From NCBI RefSeq assembly GCF_010730745.1, contig NZ_AP022615.1, positions 2,418,001 to 2,482,000 on the forward strand: DNA of 64,000 nucleotides, given 5' to 3'. The position numbers and the translations under genes are program-made. This DNA is from Mycobacterium heidelbergense (GTDB taxonomy: Bacteria; Actinomycetota; Actinomycetes; Mycobacteriales; Mycobacteriaceae). The notes below the pieces were generated by a model. It had not been told where the DNA came from. It saw only the letters and a list, made by a program, of their open reading frames with translations, and did not search any database. Positions 35,643 to 44,112 of this stretch are shown piece after piece (position 1 is the first letter of the stretch; every line of letters starts with the position of its first letter).

Positions 35643-36938
35643 ATGGTGTCGTTCGATTCCCTCAGCCCTGACGAGCTGGCGGCGGTCCACGCACGCAACC
35701 GGCAGGATTACGCGGAGCTCCAGGCCAAGAAGCTCGCTTTGGACCTGACCCGCGGCAAACCGTCCCCGGAGCAGCTCGACCTGTCCAACCAGCTGCTGAG
35801 GCTGCCCGGAGACGAGTACCGCGACGCCGAGGGCACCGACACCCGCAACTACGGCGGCCTGCACGGCCTGCCCGAGCTGCGGGCCATCTTCGCCGAACTG
35901 CTCGGCCTGCCGGTGCAGAACCTGATCGCGGGCAACAACTCCAGCCTGGAGCTGATGCACGACCTCGTCGCCTTCTCGATGCTGTACGGCGGCGTGGACT
36001 CGCAGCGGCCCTGGAAGGACGAGCCGGCCGTCAAGTTCCTCTGCCCGGTCCCCGGCTACGACCGGCACTTCGCCATCACCGAGACGATGGGCATCGAGAT
36101 GATCCCGGTCCCGGTGCTGCAGGACGGGCCGGATGTCGACCTGATCGAAGAGCTGGTCGCCGTCGACCCGGCGATCAAGGGGATGTGGACGGTGCCGGTG
36201 TTCGGCAACCCCACCGGCGTCACCTACTCCTGGGAAACGACCCGCCGGCTCGTCCAGATGCGAACGGCGGCGCCCGACTTCCGGTTGTTCTGGGACAACG
36301 CCTACGCGGTGCACACCCTGACGCACGACTTCATCCGCCAGGTCGACGTGCTCGGGCTCGCGGCCGCGGCCGGCAACCCCAACCGGCCCTACGTCTTCGC
36401 GTCCACCTCCAAGATCACCTTCGCCGGCGCCGGCGTCAGCTTCTTCGGCGGATCGCTGGGCAACATCGCCTGGTATCTGCAATACGCGGGGAAGAAGTCG
36501 ATCGGCCCGGACAAGGTCAACCAGCTGCGGCACCTGCGCTTCTTCGGCGACGCCGACGGGGTACGCCTGCACATGCTGCGCCACCAGCAGATCCTGGCGC
36601 CGAAGTTCGCGCTGGCCTTGGAAATCCTGGATCAGCGGCTGAGCGAGTCCAAGATCGCGTCGTGGACCGAGCCCAAGGGCGGCTACTTCATCAGCCTCGA
36701 CGTGTTGCCCGGCACGGCGCGGCGGACCGTCGCCCTGGCCAAGGACGCCGGGATCGCGGTGACCGAGGCGGGCGCGTCGTTCCCCTACCGGAAGGACCCG
36801 GACGACAAGAACATCCGGATCGCGCCCACGTTCCCGTCGTTGCCGAACCTGCGCGACGCGGTCGACGGGCTGGCGACCTGTGCGCTGCTGGCGGCTTCCG
36901 AGTCGTTGCTCGTCTCCCCCGCATCGAGTGTGAGCTGA
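35643..36938 (+). CDS. class I aminotransferase, aspartate aminotransferase (Rv3722c homologue)
   Basis: 431 aa. PLP Lys in ASTSKITFAGAG, NPTG motif in FGNPTGVTYSW, WDNAYAVH. ATG 35643 (MVSFDSLSPDELAAVHARN) matches the recalled M. tuberculosis Rv3722c, shown there to be the main aspartate aminotransferase. The last residues (SPASSVS) and the stop lie inside a dispersed inverted repeat, so its natural C-terminus has been replaced. Confidence 0.92.
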   Translation: MVSFDSLSPDELAAVHARNRQDYAELQAKKLALDLTRGKPSPEQLDLSNQLLRLPGDEYRDAEGTDTRNYGGLHGLPELRAIFAELLGLPVQNLIAGNNSSLELMHDLVAFSMLYGGVDSQRPWKDEPAVKFLCPVPGYDRHFAITETMGIEMIPVPVLQDGPDVDLIEELVAVDPAIKGMWTVPVFGNPTGVTYSWETTRRLVQMRTAAPDFRLFWDNAYAVHTLTHDFIRQVDVLGLAAAAGNPNRPYVFASTSKITFAGAGVSFFGGSLGNIAWYLQYAGKKSIGPDKVNQLRHLRFFGDADGVRLHMLRHQQILAPKFALALEILDQRLSESKIASWTEPKGGYFISLDVLPGTARRTVALAKDAGIAVTEAGASFPYRKDPDDKNIRIAPTFPSLPNLRDAVDGLATCALLAASESLLVSPASSVS

Positions 36939-37025
36939 TGGCGTCGAGTGTGTCCTGAGGGCGGAGAATCGCGCGGGATCCCACCCTGGACGCACACTCG
37001 ATGCCACAGACGCACACTCGATGCC
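36921..37025. repeat. compound inverted repeat of a TCGAGTGTG word
   Basis: Four related words: GCATCGAGTGTG (36921-36932), GGCGTCGAGTGTGTCC (36940-36955), then the complements GGACGCACACTCGATGCC (36988-37005) and ACGCACACTCGATGCC (37010-37025). Together they can form one long hairpin between the aminotransferase 3' end and dnaZX. Confidence 0.8.
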
Positions 37026-37119
37026 AGCCGCGCTCTAGCCACCGCGCCTACCGTCCGGCTCCTCAGCGGGACCTGCGGTGCCCGCATCGTCGTCGGACGG
37101 CGCCGGTAGCCTGCTGACC

Positions 37120-38961
37120 GTGGCCCTCTACCGCAAGTATCGACCGGCAACCTTCGCCGAGGTGGTGGGGCAGGAGCACGTCACCGAACCGCTGTCCATC
37201 GCGCTGGAAGCGGGCCGGATCAATCACGCGTACCTGTTCTCCGGGCCGCGCGGCTGCGGAAAGACCTCGTCGGCGCGCATCCTGGCCCGGTCGTTGAACT
37301 GCGCGCAGGGGCCGACGGCCAATCCGTGCGGGGTGTGCGACTCCTGCGTGGCGTTGGCCCCCAACGCTGCCGGCAGCATCGACGTGGTGGAGCTCGACGC
37401 GGCCAGCCATGGCGGCGTGGACGACACGCGCGAACTGCGGGACCGCGCGTTCTACGCTCCGGCGCAGTCGCGCTACCGGGTGTTCATCGTCGACGAGGCG
37501 CACATGGTGACCACCGCGGGGTTCAACGCGCTGCTCAAGATCGTCGAGGAACCGCCCGAGCACCTCATCTTCATCTTCGCCACCACCGAACCGGAGAAGG
37601 TGCTGCCGACGATCCGGTCGCGCACCCATCACTACCCGTTCCGGCTGCTGCCGCCGCGCACCATGCGGGCGTTGATCGGGCGGATCTGCGAGCAGGAGGG
37701 CGTCGTCGTCGACGACGCGGTGTACCCGCTGGTGATCCGGGCGGGCGGCGGTTCGCCGCGCGACACCCTCTCGGTGCTCGACCAGTTGGTGGCCGGAGCC
37801 GAGAACGACCACGTGACCTATCAGCGGGCGCTGGGCCTGCTGGGCGCCACCGACGTCGCACTGATCGACGACGCCGTCGACGCCCTTGCCGCGTCGGATG
37901 CCGCCGCGCTGTTCGGCGCGGTCGAGTCGGTGATCGACGCCGGCCACGACCCGCGGCGCTTCGCCATCGATCTGCTGGAACGGTTCCGCGATCTCATTGT
38001 GCTGCAAGCGGTTCCGGATGCCGTGAGCCGCGGCGTGGTCGACGGGCCGGAAGACGTGCTGGACCGGATGCGCGAGCAGGCGGCCCGAATCGGCACGGCG
38101 ACCCTGACGCGGTACGCCGAGGTGGTGCAGGCGGGGCTGGGCGAGATGCGCGGCGCGACGGCGCCGCGCCTGCTGCTCGAAGTGGTTTGCGCGCGACTGC
38201 TGCTGCCGTCGGCCAGCGACGCCGAGTCGGCGCTGCTGCAGCGCGTCGAACGGATCGAGACCCGGCTGGACATGTCCATCCCCGCCGCCCAGGCCGCAGT
38301 CGCCGCGCCCCCGCCCAGGCCCGCGGTCGCGGAGCCGGCGGCGGCTCCCGCCCGGCCCCGCAAGGCGGCCGCCGAGCCCGTCCCCAAGCCCGAGCCCGGG
38401 CCCGTCGCCAAGCCCGAGCCCGTCGCCAAGCCCGAGCCGGTGCCCGAACCGCCGTCGGTGCCGGCCCCCGAACCCGAATCCGCTTCTGCCCCTGGCGAAC
38501 TCAACGCGGCCGCGGTGCGAACCATGTGGCCGACGGTGCGCGACAAGGTGCGCCAGCGCAGCCGCACCACCGAGGTGATGCTGGCGGGCGCTACCGTCCG
38601 GGCGATCGAGGGCAACACCTTGGTGCTGACCCACGCGTCCGCGCCGCTGGCCAAGCGGCTGTGTGAACAGCGCAACGCCGACGTCATCGCCGAGGCGCTC
38701 CAAGACGCGCTGGGGGTGAGCTGGCGGGTGCGGTGCGAGGTCGGCGCGGCGGAACCCGCGCCCAGCGCCCCGCCGCCCGTCAGGCGGGAAGCGCCTCCCG
38801 ACGAGCCCGCCGAGCCGGATTCGGCCCAGCGGGACGAAGAGGAACACATGCTTGCCGAAGCCGGCCACGGCGAGCCCTCGGGGCCGCGGCGCGACCCCGA
38901 GGAGGTCGCACTCGAGCTGTTACAGAACGAGTTGGGTGCCCGCCGCATCGACGGCGGCTAG
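37120..38961 (+). CDS. dnaX: DNA polymerase III subunits gamma and tau
   Basis: 613 aa clamp-loader ATPase. Walker A GPRGCGKTSSARIL, four zinc Cys in CAQGPTANPCGVCDSC, Walker B/DEAH in VFIVDEAHMVT, sensor FATTEPEKVLPTIRSR. A proline-rich linker (about residues 395-460) with PKPEP/VAKPEP tandem words precedes the tau C-terminal domain ending EEHMLAEAGHG...LLQNELGARRID. GTG 37120 (ALYRKYRPATF) is the family start. No obvious slippage site was seen for producing a short gamma form. Confidence 0.95.
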   Translation: MALYRKYRPATFAEVVGQEHVTEPLSIALEAGRINHAYLFSGPRGCGKTSSARILARSLNCAQGPTANPCGVCDSCVALAPNAAGSIDVVELDAASHGGVDDTRELRDRAFYAPAQSRYRVFIVDEAHMVTTAGFNALLKIVEEPPEHLIFIFATTEPEKVLPTIRSRTHHYPFRLLPPRTMRALIGRICEQEGVVVDDAVYPLVIRAGGGSPRDTLSVLDQLVAGAENDHVTYQRALGLLGATDVALIDDAVDALAASDAAALFGAVESVIDAGHDPRRFAIDLLERFRDLIVLQAVPDAVSRGVVDGPEDVLDRMREQAARIGTATLTRYAEVVQAGLGEMRGATAPRLLLEVVCARLLLPSASDAESALLQRVERIETRLDMSIPAAQAAVAAPPPRPAVAEPAAAPARPRKAAAEPVPKPEPGPVAKPEPVAKPEPVPEPPSVPAPEPESASAPGELNAAAVRTMWPTVRDKVRQRSRTTEVMLAGATVRAIEGNTLVLTHASAPLAKRLCEQRNADVIAEALQDALGVSWRVRCEVGAAEPAPSAPPPVRREAPPDEPAEPDSAQRDEEEHMLAEAGHGEPSGPRRDPEEVALELLQNELGARRIDGG

Positions 38962-38970
38962 CCGATCGGG

Positions 38971-40281
38971 CTACGGCTGCCACCACGGCCGCAGCGGCAG
39001 ATTGTCGTCGCCCCGCACGTCGACCTTGGCCGCCAACACGTGGTGCAGCTGAAGGTTGTTCTGCTCGAAGGCCACCCGTGAGGCCGCCATGTACAGGCCC
39101 CACACCTTGGCGGTGGCCAGGCCGACCTCGGCGACCGCTTCGTCCCAGTGCTCGACCAGGTTGCGGCACCAGTCGCGCAGCGTCATCGCGTAGTGATGGC
39201 GGAAGTTCTCCTCGTGCAGCACCTCGAAACCGACGTCCTGGATCTCGGTGACGATGCGTCCCGAGCCGGTCAGCTCCCCGTCCGGGAAGACGTAGCGGTC
39301 GGTGAATCCGCCGGCGAACGAGGCCGATGTGTTGTCGTGGCGGGTGATGCAGTGGTTGAGCAGCAGACCGCCGGTGCGCAGCCTGGATTTGAGGAAGCCG
39401 AAGTAGGCGGGGTAATTCCTGACGCCGATGTGCTCTGTCAACCCGATGGACGAAACGGCCTCGAATCCCGCTTCGCGCACGTCGCGGTAGTCGGAGTGCC
39501 GCACTTCAGCAAGGTTCGTCAACCCTTCGTCCTCGATCGCCTTTTGCGCCCACTTGGCCTGTTCGGCCGACAGCGTGGCCCCGATCGCCCGGACGCCGCG
39601 CCGCGCCGCGTAGCGCACCATGCCGCCCCAGCCGCAGCCGACGTCGAGCAGCCGGTCGCCCGGCCGGAGCCTCAGCTTCTCGAAGATCAGCCGGTACTTG
39701 TTCTCCTGGGCCGCTTCCAGCGTCGCGTCGGCGCTGGGGTAGACCGCGCAGGTGTAGGCCATCGACGGCCCGAGCACCCGCTCGTAGAAGGTGTTGGAGA
39801 CGTCGTAGTGGTGGTGGATGGCCTCGGCGTCGCGGGTCTTGCTGTGCGTCAGGCCGGCGGCGATCCGGCGCCACCTGGGCGGCGTTTCCTGGGGCGGCGG
39901 CGCGACCGGAACCAATCGCTCCAGCCCGATCGAGCGGACCACACTGGCCAGCACCCGCGCCGACGGCCGCTTGAATTGGACCCGGTCGGCCAGCGTCTTG
40001 AGCAGCTCGTAGGGATCGCCGGGATGCACGCCGTACGTCTGCAGGTCGCCCGACACGTACGCGCGGGCAAGGCCGAGTTCGCCCGGGGCCGTGGCCAGGT
40101 AGGTGGCGCCCCGGGGCGTTCGAAGGTCCAGGCCCAGCACGGCGTCCTCGCTGCCGGCGGTGCTGCCGTCGTACGCGGTGAACTTCAGCGGCTGCCGCCC
40201 GGTGGCGGTGAAGATCTCCAGGATCTCCGCCATGCTCAGTTTGCCCGTCGGGATGTGCTTGGGCTCTTTGGTCGTCGTCAT
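38971..40281 (-). CDS. cyclopropane-fatty-acyl-phospholipid synthase family methyltransferase (Rv3720 homologue)
   Basis: 436 aa SAM-dependent enzyme: AIHHHYDVSNTFYERVLGPSMAYTCAVYP, SAM motif LLDVGCGWGGMVRYAA, and SIGLTEHIG. The ATG overlaps the stop of the FAD protein gene (ATGA), so the pair is coupled. FAD-oxidoreductase plus CFA-like methyltransferase pairs make 10-methyl branched (tuberculostearic) fatty acids in actinobacteria; that role is likely but inferred from architecture. Confidence 0.88.
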   Translation of the reverse strand: MTTTKEPKHIPTGKLSMAEILEIFTATGRQPLKFTAYDGSTAGSEDAVLGLDLRTPRGATYLATAPGELGLARAYVSGDLQTYGVHPGDPYELLKTLADRVQFKRPSARVLASVVRSIGLERLVPVAPPPQETPPRWRRIAAGLTHSKTRDAEAIHHHYDVSNTFYERVLGPSMAYTCAVYPSADATLEAAQENKYRLIFEKLRLRPGDRLLDVGCGWGGMVRYAARRGVRAIGATLSAEQAKWAQKAIEDEGLTNLAEVRHSDYRDVREAGFEAVSSIGLTEHIGVRNYPAYFGFLKSRLRTGGLLLNHCITRHDNTSASFAGGFTDRYVFPDGELTGSGRIVTEIQDVGFEVLHEENFRHHYAMTLRDWCRNLVEHWDEAVAEVGLATAKVWGLYMAASRVAFEQNNLQLHHVLAAKVDVRGDDNLPLRPWWQP

Positions 40282-41678
40282 CGCCGTTGCACCGCCTTTG
40301 CATAGAGGTCGAGGAGACGTGAGTCGGGGTCGTAGGTTTTCTTGATTGTCTTGTAGGCCTCGCCGCCGTAGAGCTCGTCAAACTCCTCGCGGGTGTAAAA
40401 GGAGTCGGAGTACAGCGACTTGTGCCCGTCGAGCTCGCTCACCTTGGCCTCGATCGCCCGGTTGGTTACGCCCTCGGTGGCGCCGGCCGGCACCGACGAC
40501 CAGAACCCGACGTTGACGTAGGTGTGGTCCGGCCGCATCGGATACAGCGGCCAGCCGTCGCGGTCGCGTAGCCGCAGCGGGCACAACCAGATTGGCGTGA
40601 TCGGCACGTTGCCCAGGAACCACTCCAAGAATTCGCAGGTCCGTTCGACGGGTACCTCGATGTCCTGCACCACCCGCTCGTGCAGGGGGCGGTCAGGCGG
40701 ACGAATGCTGCGTGTCTCGATCCGGTCGGATATGCCGAAACGGTGGTCCACGCCGACGAGCTTGGAATAGACGCTGCTGCGCCGATAGCGGCGTGGCCAC
40801 CAGCGCCGCAGCCGTGGGTTCTGCACGCCGAACGCGCGTGAGCACCAAAACCAGTCGGTGTCCCAGCGCCAAAAGTAGTCGTGAATCGTCAGCCGGTCGT
40901 CTTTGGTGGCGTCCGCGCCAACGGAATCGTGCCGAATTGATTGGTAGTAAATGTTTTTCCCGGTGTAGTCGCTGACCGGCCCCGGGGTCGTCGTCCGCCT
41001 GCCGACGCACAGGTAGCTTTCGTCGGCGCTGAAAACCACGCCGTCCAAATAGTCCACGGGGGTGCCGCCCTGCCCACCCGTATCGACGATGCGTTCCATC
41101 GCCGCGACCATCTCGGGCAGCGAATGGAACCGGACGTGTCGCATCGCCACAAACGGCGCAACGGGCTCCAGTTCGATCCGAAGCCTGGTTGAATAGCCCA
41201 GCGTCCCATAGGAATTCGGGAAGGCGCGAAACAGGTCGGAGTGCTGGCCGCGGGATGCGGTGAGCAATTCCCCAGCGCCGGTGAGGATATCCATCTCCAG
41301 CACCGATTCGTGGGGCAGGCCGTTGCGAAACGACGCCGACTCGATGCCCAGGCCGCTGACCGCACCGCCGAGGGTGATGGTCTTCAGCTGCGGGACCACC
41401 AGCGGCGAAAGGCCGTACGGCAGCGTCGCGGCCACCAGGTCCTCGTAGGTGCACATGCCGGCCACGTCGGCGGTGCTGGTTTCGGGATCGACGCCGAGGA
41501 CACCGGTCAGCCCCGAGGTGTCCAGCCCGCGCGCATCGCGTTTGGTGCGGGCGCGGAACAGGTTTGAGGTCGGCTTGGCGAGCCGGACCGCGGACGTTGC
41601 GGGGATGGATCGATAACTCGCCATCAACCGGTCAACGCCCGCTGCGTGAGCCGAGAGTGCAGATCCACGGACAGGCAC
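40278..41678 (-). CDS. FAD-binding oxidoreductase (Rv3719 homologue), partner of the methyltransferase
   Basis: About 466 aa, FAD_binding_4 (PCMH) type: GLTGVLGVDPETSTADVAGMCTYEDLVAATLPYGLSPLVVPQ, then TITLGGAVSGLGIES. GTG 41678 is chosen because the translation from there aligns with the recalled Rv3719 N-terminus (..DRLMASY); ATG 41624 is the alternative. In TmsA/BfaA-type systems the flavoprotein reduces the methylene intermediate made by the coupled methyltransferase. It is divergent from the SRPBCC gene. Confidence 0.87.
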   Translation of the reverse strand: MPVRGSALSAHAAGVDRLMASYRSIPATSAVRLAKPTSNLFRARTKRDARGLDTSGLTGVLGVDPETSTADVAGMCTYEDLVAATLPYGLSPLVVPQLKTITLGGAVSGLGIESASFRNGLPHESVLEMDILTGAGELLTASRGQHSDLFRAFPNSYGTLGYSTRLRIELEPVAPFVAMRHVRFHSLPEMVAAMERIVDTGGQGGTPVDYLDGVVFSADESYLCVGRRTTTPGPVSDYTGKNIYYQSIRHDSVGADATKDDRLTIHDYFWRWDTDWFWCSRAFGVQNPRLRRWWPRRYRRSSVYSKLVGVDHRFGISDRIETRSIRPPDRPLHERVVQDIEVPVERTCEFLEWFLGNVPITPIWLCPLRLRDRDGWPLYPMRPDHTYVNVGFWSSVPAGATEGVTNRAIEAKVSELDGHKSLYSDSFYTREEFDELYGGEAYKTIKKTYDPDSRLLDLYAKAVQRR

Positions 41679-41753
41679 CACATATACCCTAGTCTTCGGA
41701 AACAGCCCGTGCACCCGTGCGCGGGAGACATCAAAAACAGGAGTCGCACCCCT

Positions 41754-42191
41754 ATGGGACAGGTGAGCGCAGCCAGCACGATCTTGATCAACGTCGAGCC
41801 CGCGGCGACCCTTGCCGCCGTCGCGGATTACCAGAAGGTGCGCCCGAAGATCCTCTCCCCGCAATACAGCGCATACCAGGTGCTGCAGGGCGGCCAGGGG
41901 GCCGGCACGGTCGCCCAGTGGAAGCTGCAGGCCACCAAATCGCGGGTTCGCGACGTGCAGGTCAACGTTGACGTGGCCGGTCACACCGTCATCGAGAAGG
42001 ACGCGAACTCGTCCATGGTCATCAACTGGACCGTCGCCCCCGCCGGAACCGGGTCCAGCGTCACGGTGAAGACCACCTGGAACGGCGCGGGCGGCATCAA
42101 GGGTTTCTTCGAAAAGACCTTTGCGCCCTTGGGGCTGAAGAAGATTCAGGCCGAGGTCCTGGCCAACCTGAAGAAAGAACTGGAAGGCTAG
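41754..42191 (+). CDS. SRPBCC (START-like) family protein (Rv3718c homologue)
   Basis: 145 aa from ATG 41754, ribosome site ACAGGAG. Pattern ASTILINVEPAATLAAVADYQKVRPKI followed by mixed strands and the C-terminal helix LKKIQAEVLANLKKELEG fits the polyketide cyclase/lipid-binding SRPBCC fold. Ligand unknown. Its stop and that of the convergent amidase share CTAG. Confidence 0.85.
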   Translation: MGQVSAASTILINVEPAATLAAVADYQKVRPKILSPQYSAYQVLQGGQGAGTVAQWKLQATKSRVRDVQVNVDVAGHTVIEKDANSSMVINWTVAPAGTGSSVTVKTTWNGAGGIKGFFEKTFAPLGLKKIQAEVLANLKKELEG

Positions 42192-42949
42192 CGCGCCTGG
42201 CCCTGGGTGGCCAGGAAGCCCGCGACGCCGCGGACCAGCGCGTCGGCGTATTTTTGCCGGCCATCCGCGGACTCCATCAGCGCCGAATCCACGGGGTTCT
42301 TCATGTTGCCGCACTCGACCAGGATCGACGGATACTGCGCCAGGTTCAGGCCGGCCAGGTCCGAGCGGCCGTACAGGCCGTCCTGGCCGATGTAGTTAGC
42401 GGGCGGAATGCCCGAGGCCTGCAACTGGTCGCGCATGATCCGGGCGAACTGTACCGCCGGGCCGGCCTGCGCCTGGTTGAGCGGCGGGGCCGAGTAATTG
42501 ACGTGAAATCCCCGCCCGGACGGCGGGCCGCCGTCGGCGTGGATGCTCAGGATCGCGTTGGGGCGCAAGGAGTTGGCCATGTTGGCGCGCGCGTCGACGC
42601 ACGGCCCCAGCCCGGTGTCGTTGCCGCGTGACAGCGCGGTGCGGACGCCCAGGGCGTTCAACGCGGCGCGGACCCGCAGCGCGGTGTCCCAGGTGAAGGT
42701 GTGCTCCATGTAGCCGGTGTTGGTCGACGTCCCGGTGGCCTGGCAGTCCTTGGTCCCGCCGCGACCGGTGGGCACCTGGCGGGAGATGGAGGCGTCATTG
42801 GAGCCGTTGTGGCCGGGATCGATGAAAACGACCATCCCGGCGATGTTGGAGGGGGTCGCGGTCGCGGTCGGGATGATCGCCGCCGAGGCGGCAATCAGGA
42901 CACCGATCGCCATTCTGAATCCGACACGCCTGCTCACTCGTAGGTCCAC
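42188..42949 (-). CDS. N-acetylmuramoyl-L-alanine amidase (Rv3717 homologue)
   Basis: 253 aa with an N-terminal export signal (VGFRMAIGVLIAASAAIIPTATA). Amidase_3 fold: zinc ligands in DPGHNG, YMEHTF (Glu) and SIHADGG, catalytic Glu in VECGNMKN. It cleaves the peptide stem from peptidoglycan in the periplasm. GTG 42949 is taken; later in-frame starts at residues 5 or 13 would still give a signal peptide. Confidence 0.92.
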   Translation of the reverse strand: MDLRVSRRVGFRMAIGVLIAASAAIIPTATATPSNIAGMVVFIDPGHNGSNDASISRQVPTGRGGTKDCQATGTSTNTGYMEHTFTWDTALRVRAALNALGVRTALSRGNDTGLGPCVDARANMANSLRPNAILSIHADGGPPSGRGFHVNYSAPPLNQAQAGPAVQFARIMRDQLQASGIPPANYIGQDGLYGRSDLAGLNLAQYPSILVECGNMKNPVDSALMESADGRQKYADALVRGVAGFLATQGQAR

Positions 42950-43047
42950 GGCGCTAAGGTAACCTCGCGCGGTCTACGCTGGGTGTTTCGAATCGCCCGA
43001 CATCCACAGGCGAAACCAACTCGAGACCAAGATGCGAGGGGATTGTC

Positions 43048-43389
43048 ATGCAACCCGGAGGCGACATGTCGGCGCTGCTCGCCCAGGCGCAGCAGATGCA
43101 GCAAAAGCTACTGGAAGCCCAGCAACATCTCGCGAGCGCTGAGGTGCACGGTCAGGCCGGTGGCGGTTTGGTCAAGGTCGTCGTCAAGGGCAGCGGCGAG
43201 GTGATCGCCGTGACGATCGATCCCAAGGTCGTCGACCCCGGGGACATCGAGACCCTGCAGGACCTGATCGTCGGGGCCATGGGCGACGCTTCCCAGCAGG
43301 TCACCAAGATGGCGCAGGACCAGCTGGGGGCCCTGGCCGGCGGCATGGGCGGCCCGCCGGCGCCACCGACTCAAATGCGGGGGCTGTGA
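43048..43389 (+). CDS. YbaB/EbfC family nucleoid-associated protein
   Basis: 113 aa: DMSALLAQAQQMQQKLLEAQQHLASAEVHGQAGGGLVKVVVKG, the YbaB signature, with a Gly/Pro-rich tail. It forms dimers that bind DNA. recR begins 12 bp downstream, the usual dnaX-ybaB-recR neighbourhood though dnaX here lies 4 kb away. Confidence 0.92.
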   Translation: MQPGGDMSALLAQAQQMQQKLLEAQQHLASAEVHGQAGGGLVKVVVKGSGEVIAVTIDPKVVDPGDIETLQDLIVGAMGDASQQVTKMAQDQLGALAGGMGGPPAPPTQMRGL

Positions 43390-43401
43390 CGCCATACCGC
43401 C

Positions 43402-44013
43402 ATGTTTGAGGGACCCGTCCAGGATCTGATCGACGAGCTGGGCAAGCTGCCGGGCATTGGACCCAAGAGCGCGCAGCGCATCGCGTTCCACCTGTTGTCG
43501 GTCGAGCCGCCGGATATCGACCGGCTGACCGCGGTGCTGGGCAAGGTCCGCGACGGCGTGCGGTTCTGCGCGGTGTGCGGCAACGTCTCGGACGACGAGC
43601 GTTGCAGAATTTGTTCTGATACGCGTCGAGACGCATCTGTCGTGTGCGTCGTCGAGGAGCCGAAGGACATCCAGGCCGTCGAGCGCACCCGCGAATTCCG
43701 GGGCCGCTACCACGTGCTGGGTGGCGCGCTGGATCCGCTGTCCGGGGTGGGCCCCGACCAGCTGCGCATCCGCGAGCTGCTGAGCCGCATCGGCGAACGC
43801 GTCGACGACGTCGACATCGCCGAGGTGATCATCGCCACCGACCCCAACACCGAGGGGGAGGCGACCGCCACCTACCTGGTGCGGATTCTCCGCGACATCC
43901 CCGGCCTGACCGTGACGCGTATCGCGTCGGGCCTGCCGATGGGCGGCGACCTGGAGTTCGCCGACGAGCTGACGCTGGGCCGCGCGCTCACCGGCCGCCG
44001 GGCGATGGTCTGA
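43402..44013 (+). CDS. recR: recombination mediator protein RecR
   Basis: 203 aa. HhH motif LGKLPGIGPKSAQRIAFHLL, four-Cys zinc finger (CAVCGNVSDDERCRIC), Toprim domain VVCVVEEPKDIQAVERT and IIATDPNTEGEATATYL. Acts with RecFO in single-strand gap repair. A 21 bp perfect inverted repeat follows the stop. Confidence 0.96.
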   Translation: MFEGPVQDLIDELGKLPGIGPKSAQRIAFHLLSVEPPDIDRLTAVLGKVRDGVRFCAVCGNVSDDERCRICSDTRRDASVVCVVEEPKDIQAVERTREFRGRYHVLGGALDPLSGVGPDQLRIRELLSRIGERVDDVDIAEVIIATDPNTEGEATATYLVRILRDIPGLTVTRIASGLPMGGDLEFADELTLGRALTGRRAMV

Positions 44014-44014
44014 T

Positions 44015-44081
44015 TTCGCCGAGCCTGTAAATCTGGCGGCCCCTACTCGCACTTCCTCGGCAGATTTACAGGCTCGGCGAA
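44015..44081. repeat. 21 bp perfect inverted repeat after recR
   Basis: TTCGCCGAGCCTGTAAATCTG (44015-44035; 21 bases, listed here as one arm in halves TTCGCCGAGC + CTGTAAATCTG) is repeated in perfect complement at 44061-44081 with a 25 nt loop. It can form a stable hairpin without a U tract. It may terminate ybaB-recR or be a mobile palindromic element. Confidence 0.85.
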
Positions 44082-44112
44082 TTGTCGGTCCCCGGTGCCA
44101 CCATTGCGGGCC

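Noticed and set aside
36921..37025. Possible CRISPR-like array
   Set aside because: Only four short words, arranged as inverted not direct repeats, with no uniform spacers and no cas genes.
38389..38450. Tandem PKPEP repeats as a separate repeat locus
   Set aside because: They are the normal low-complexity linker of tau; variable but not a distinct element.
37063..38868. 601-codon minus-strand frame opposite dnaX
   Set aside because: Antisense shadow in high-GC DNA; repetitive GLGDG composition comes from the dnaX proline-rich linker.
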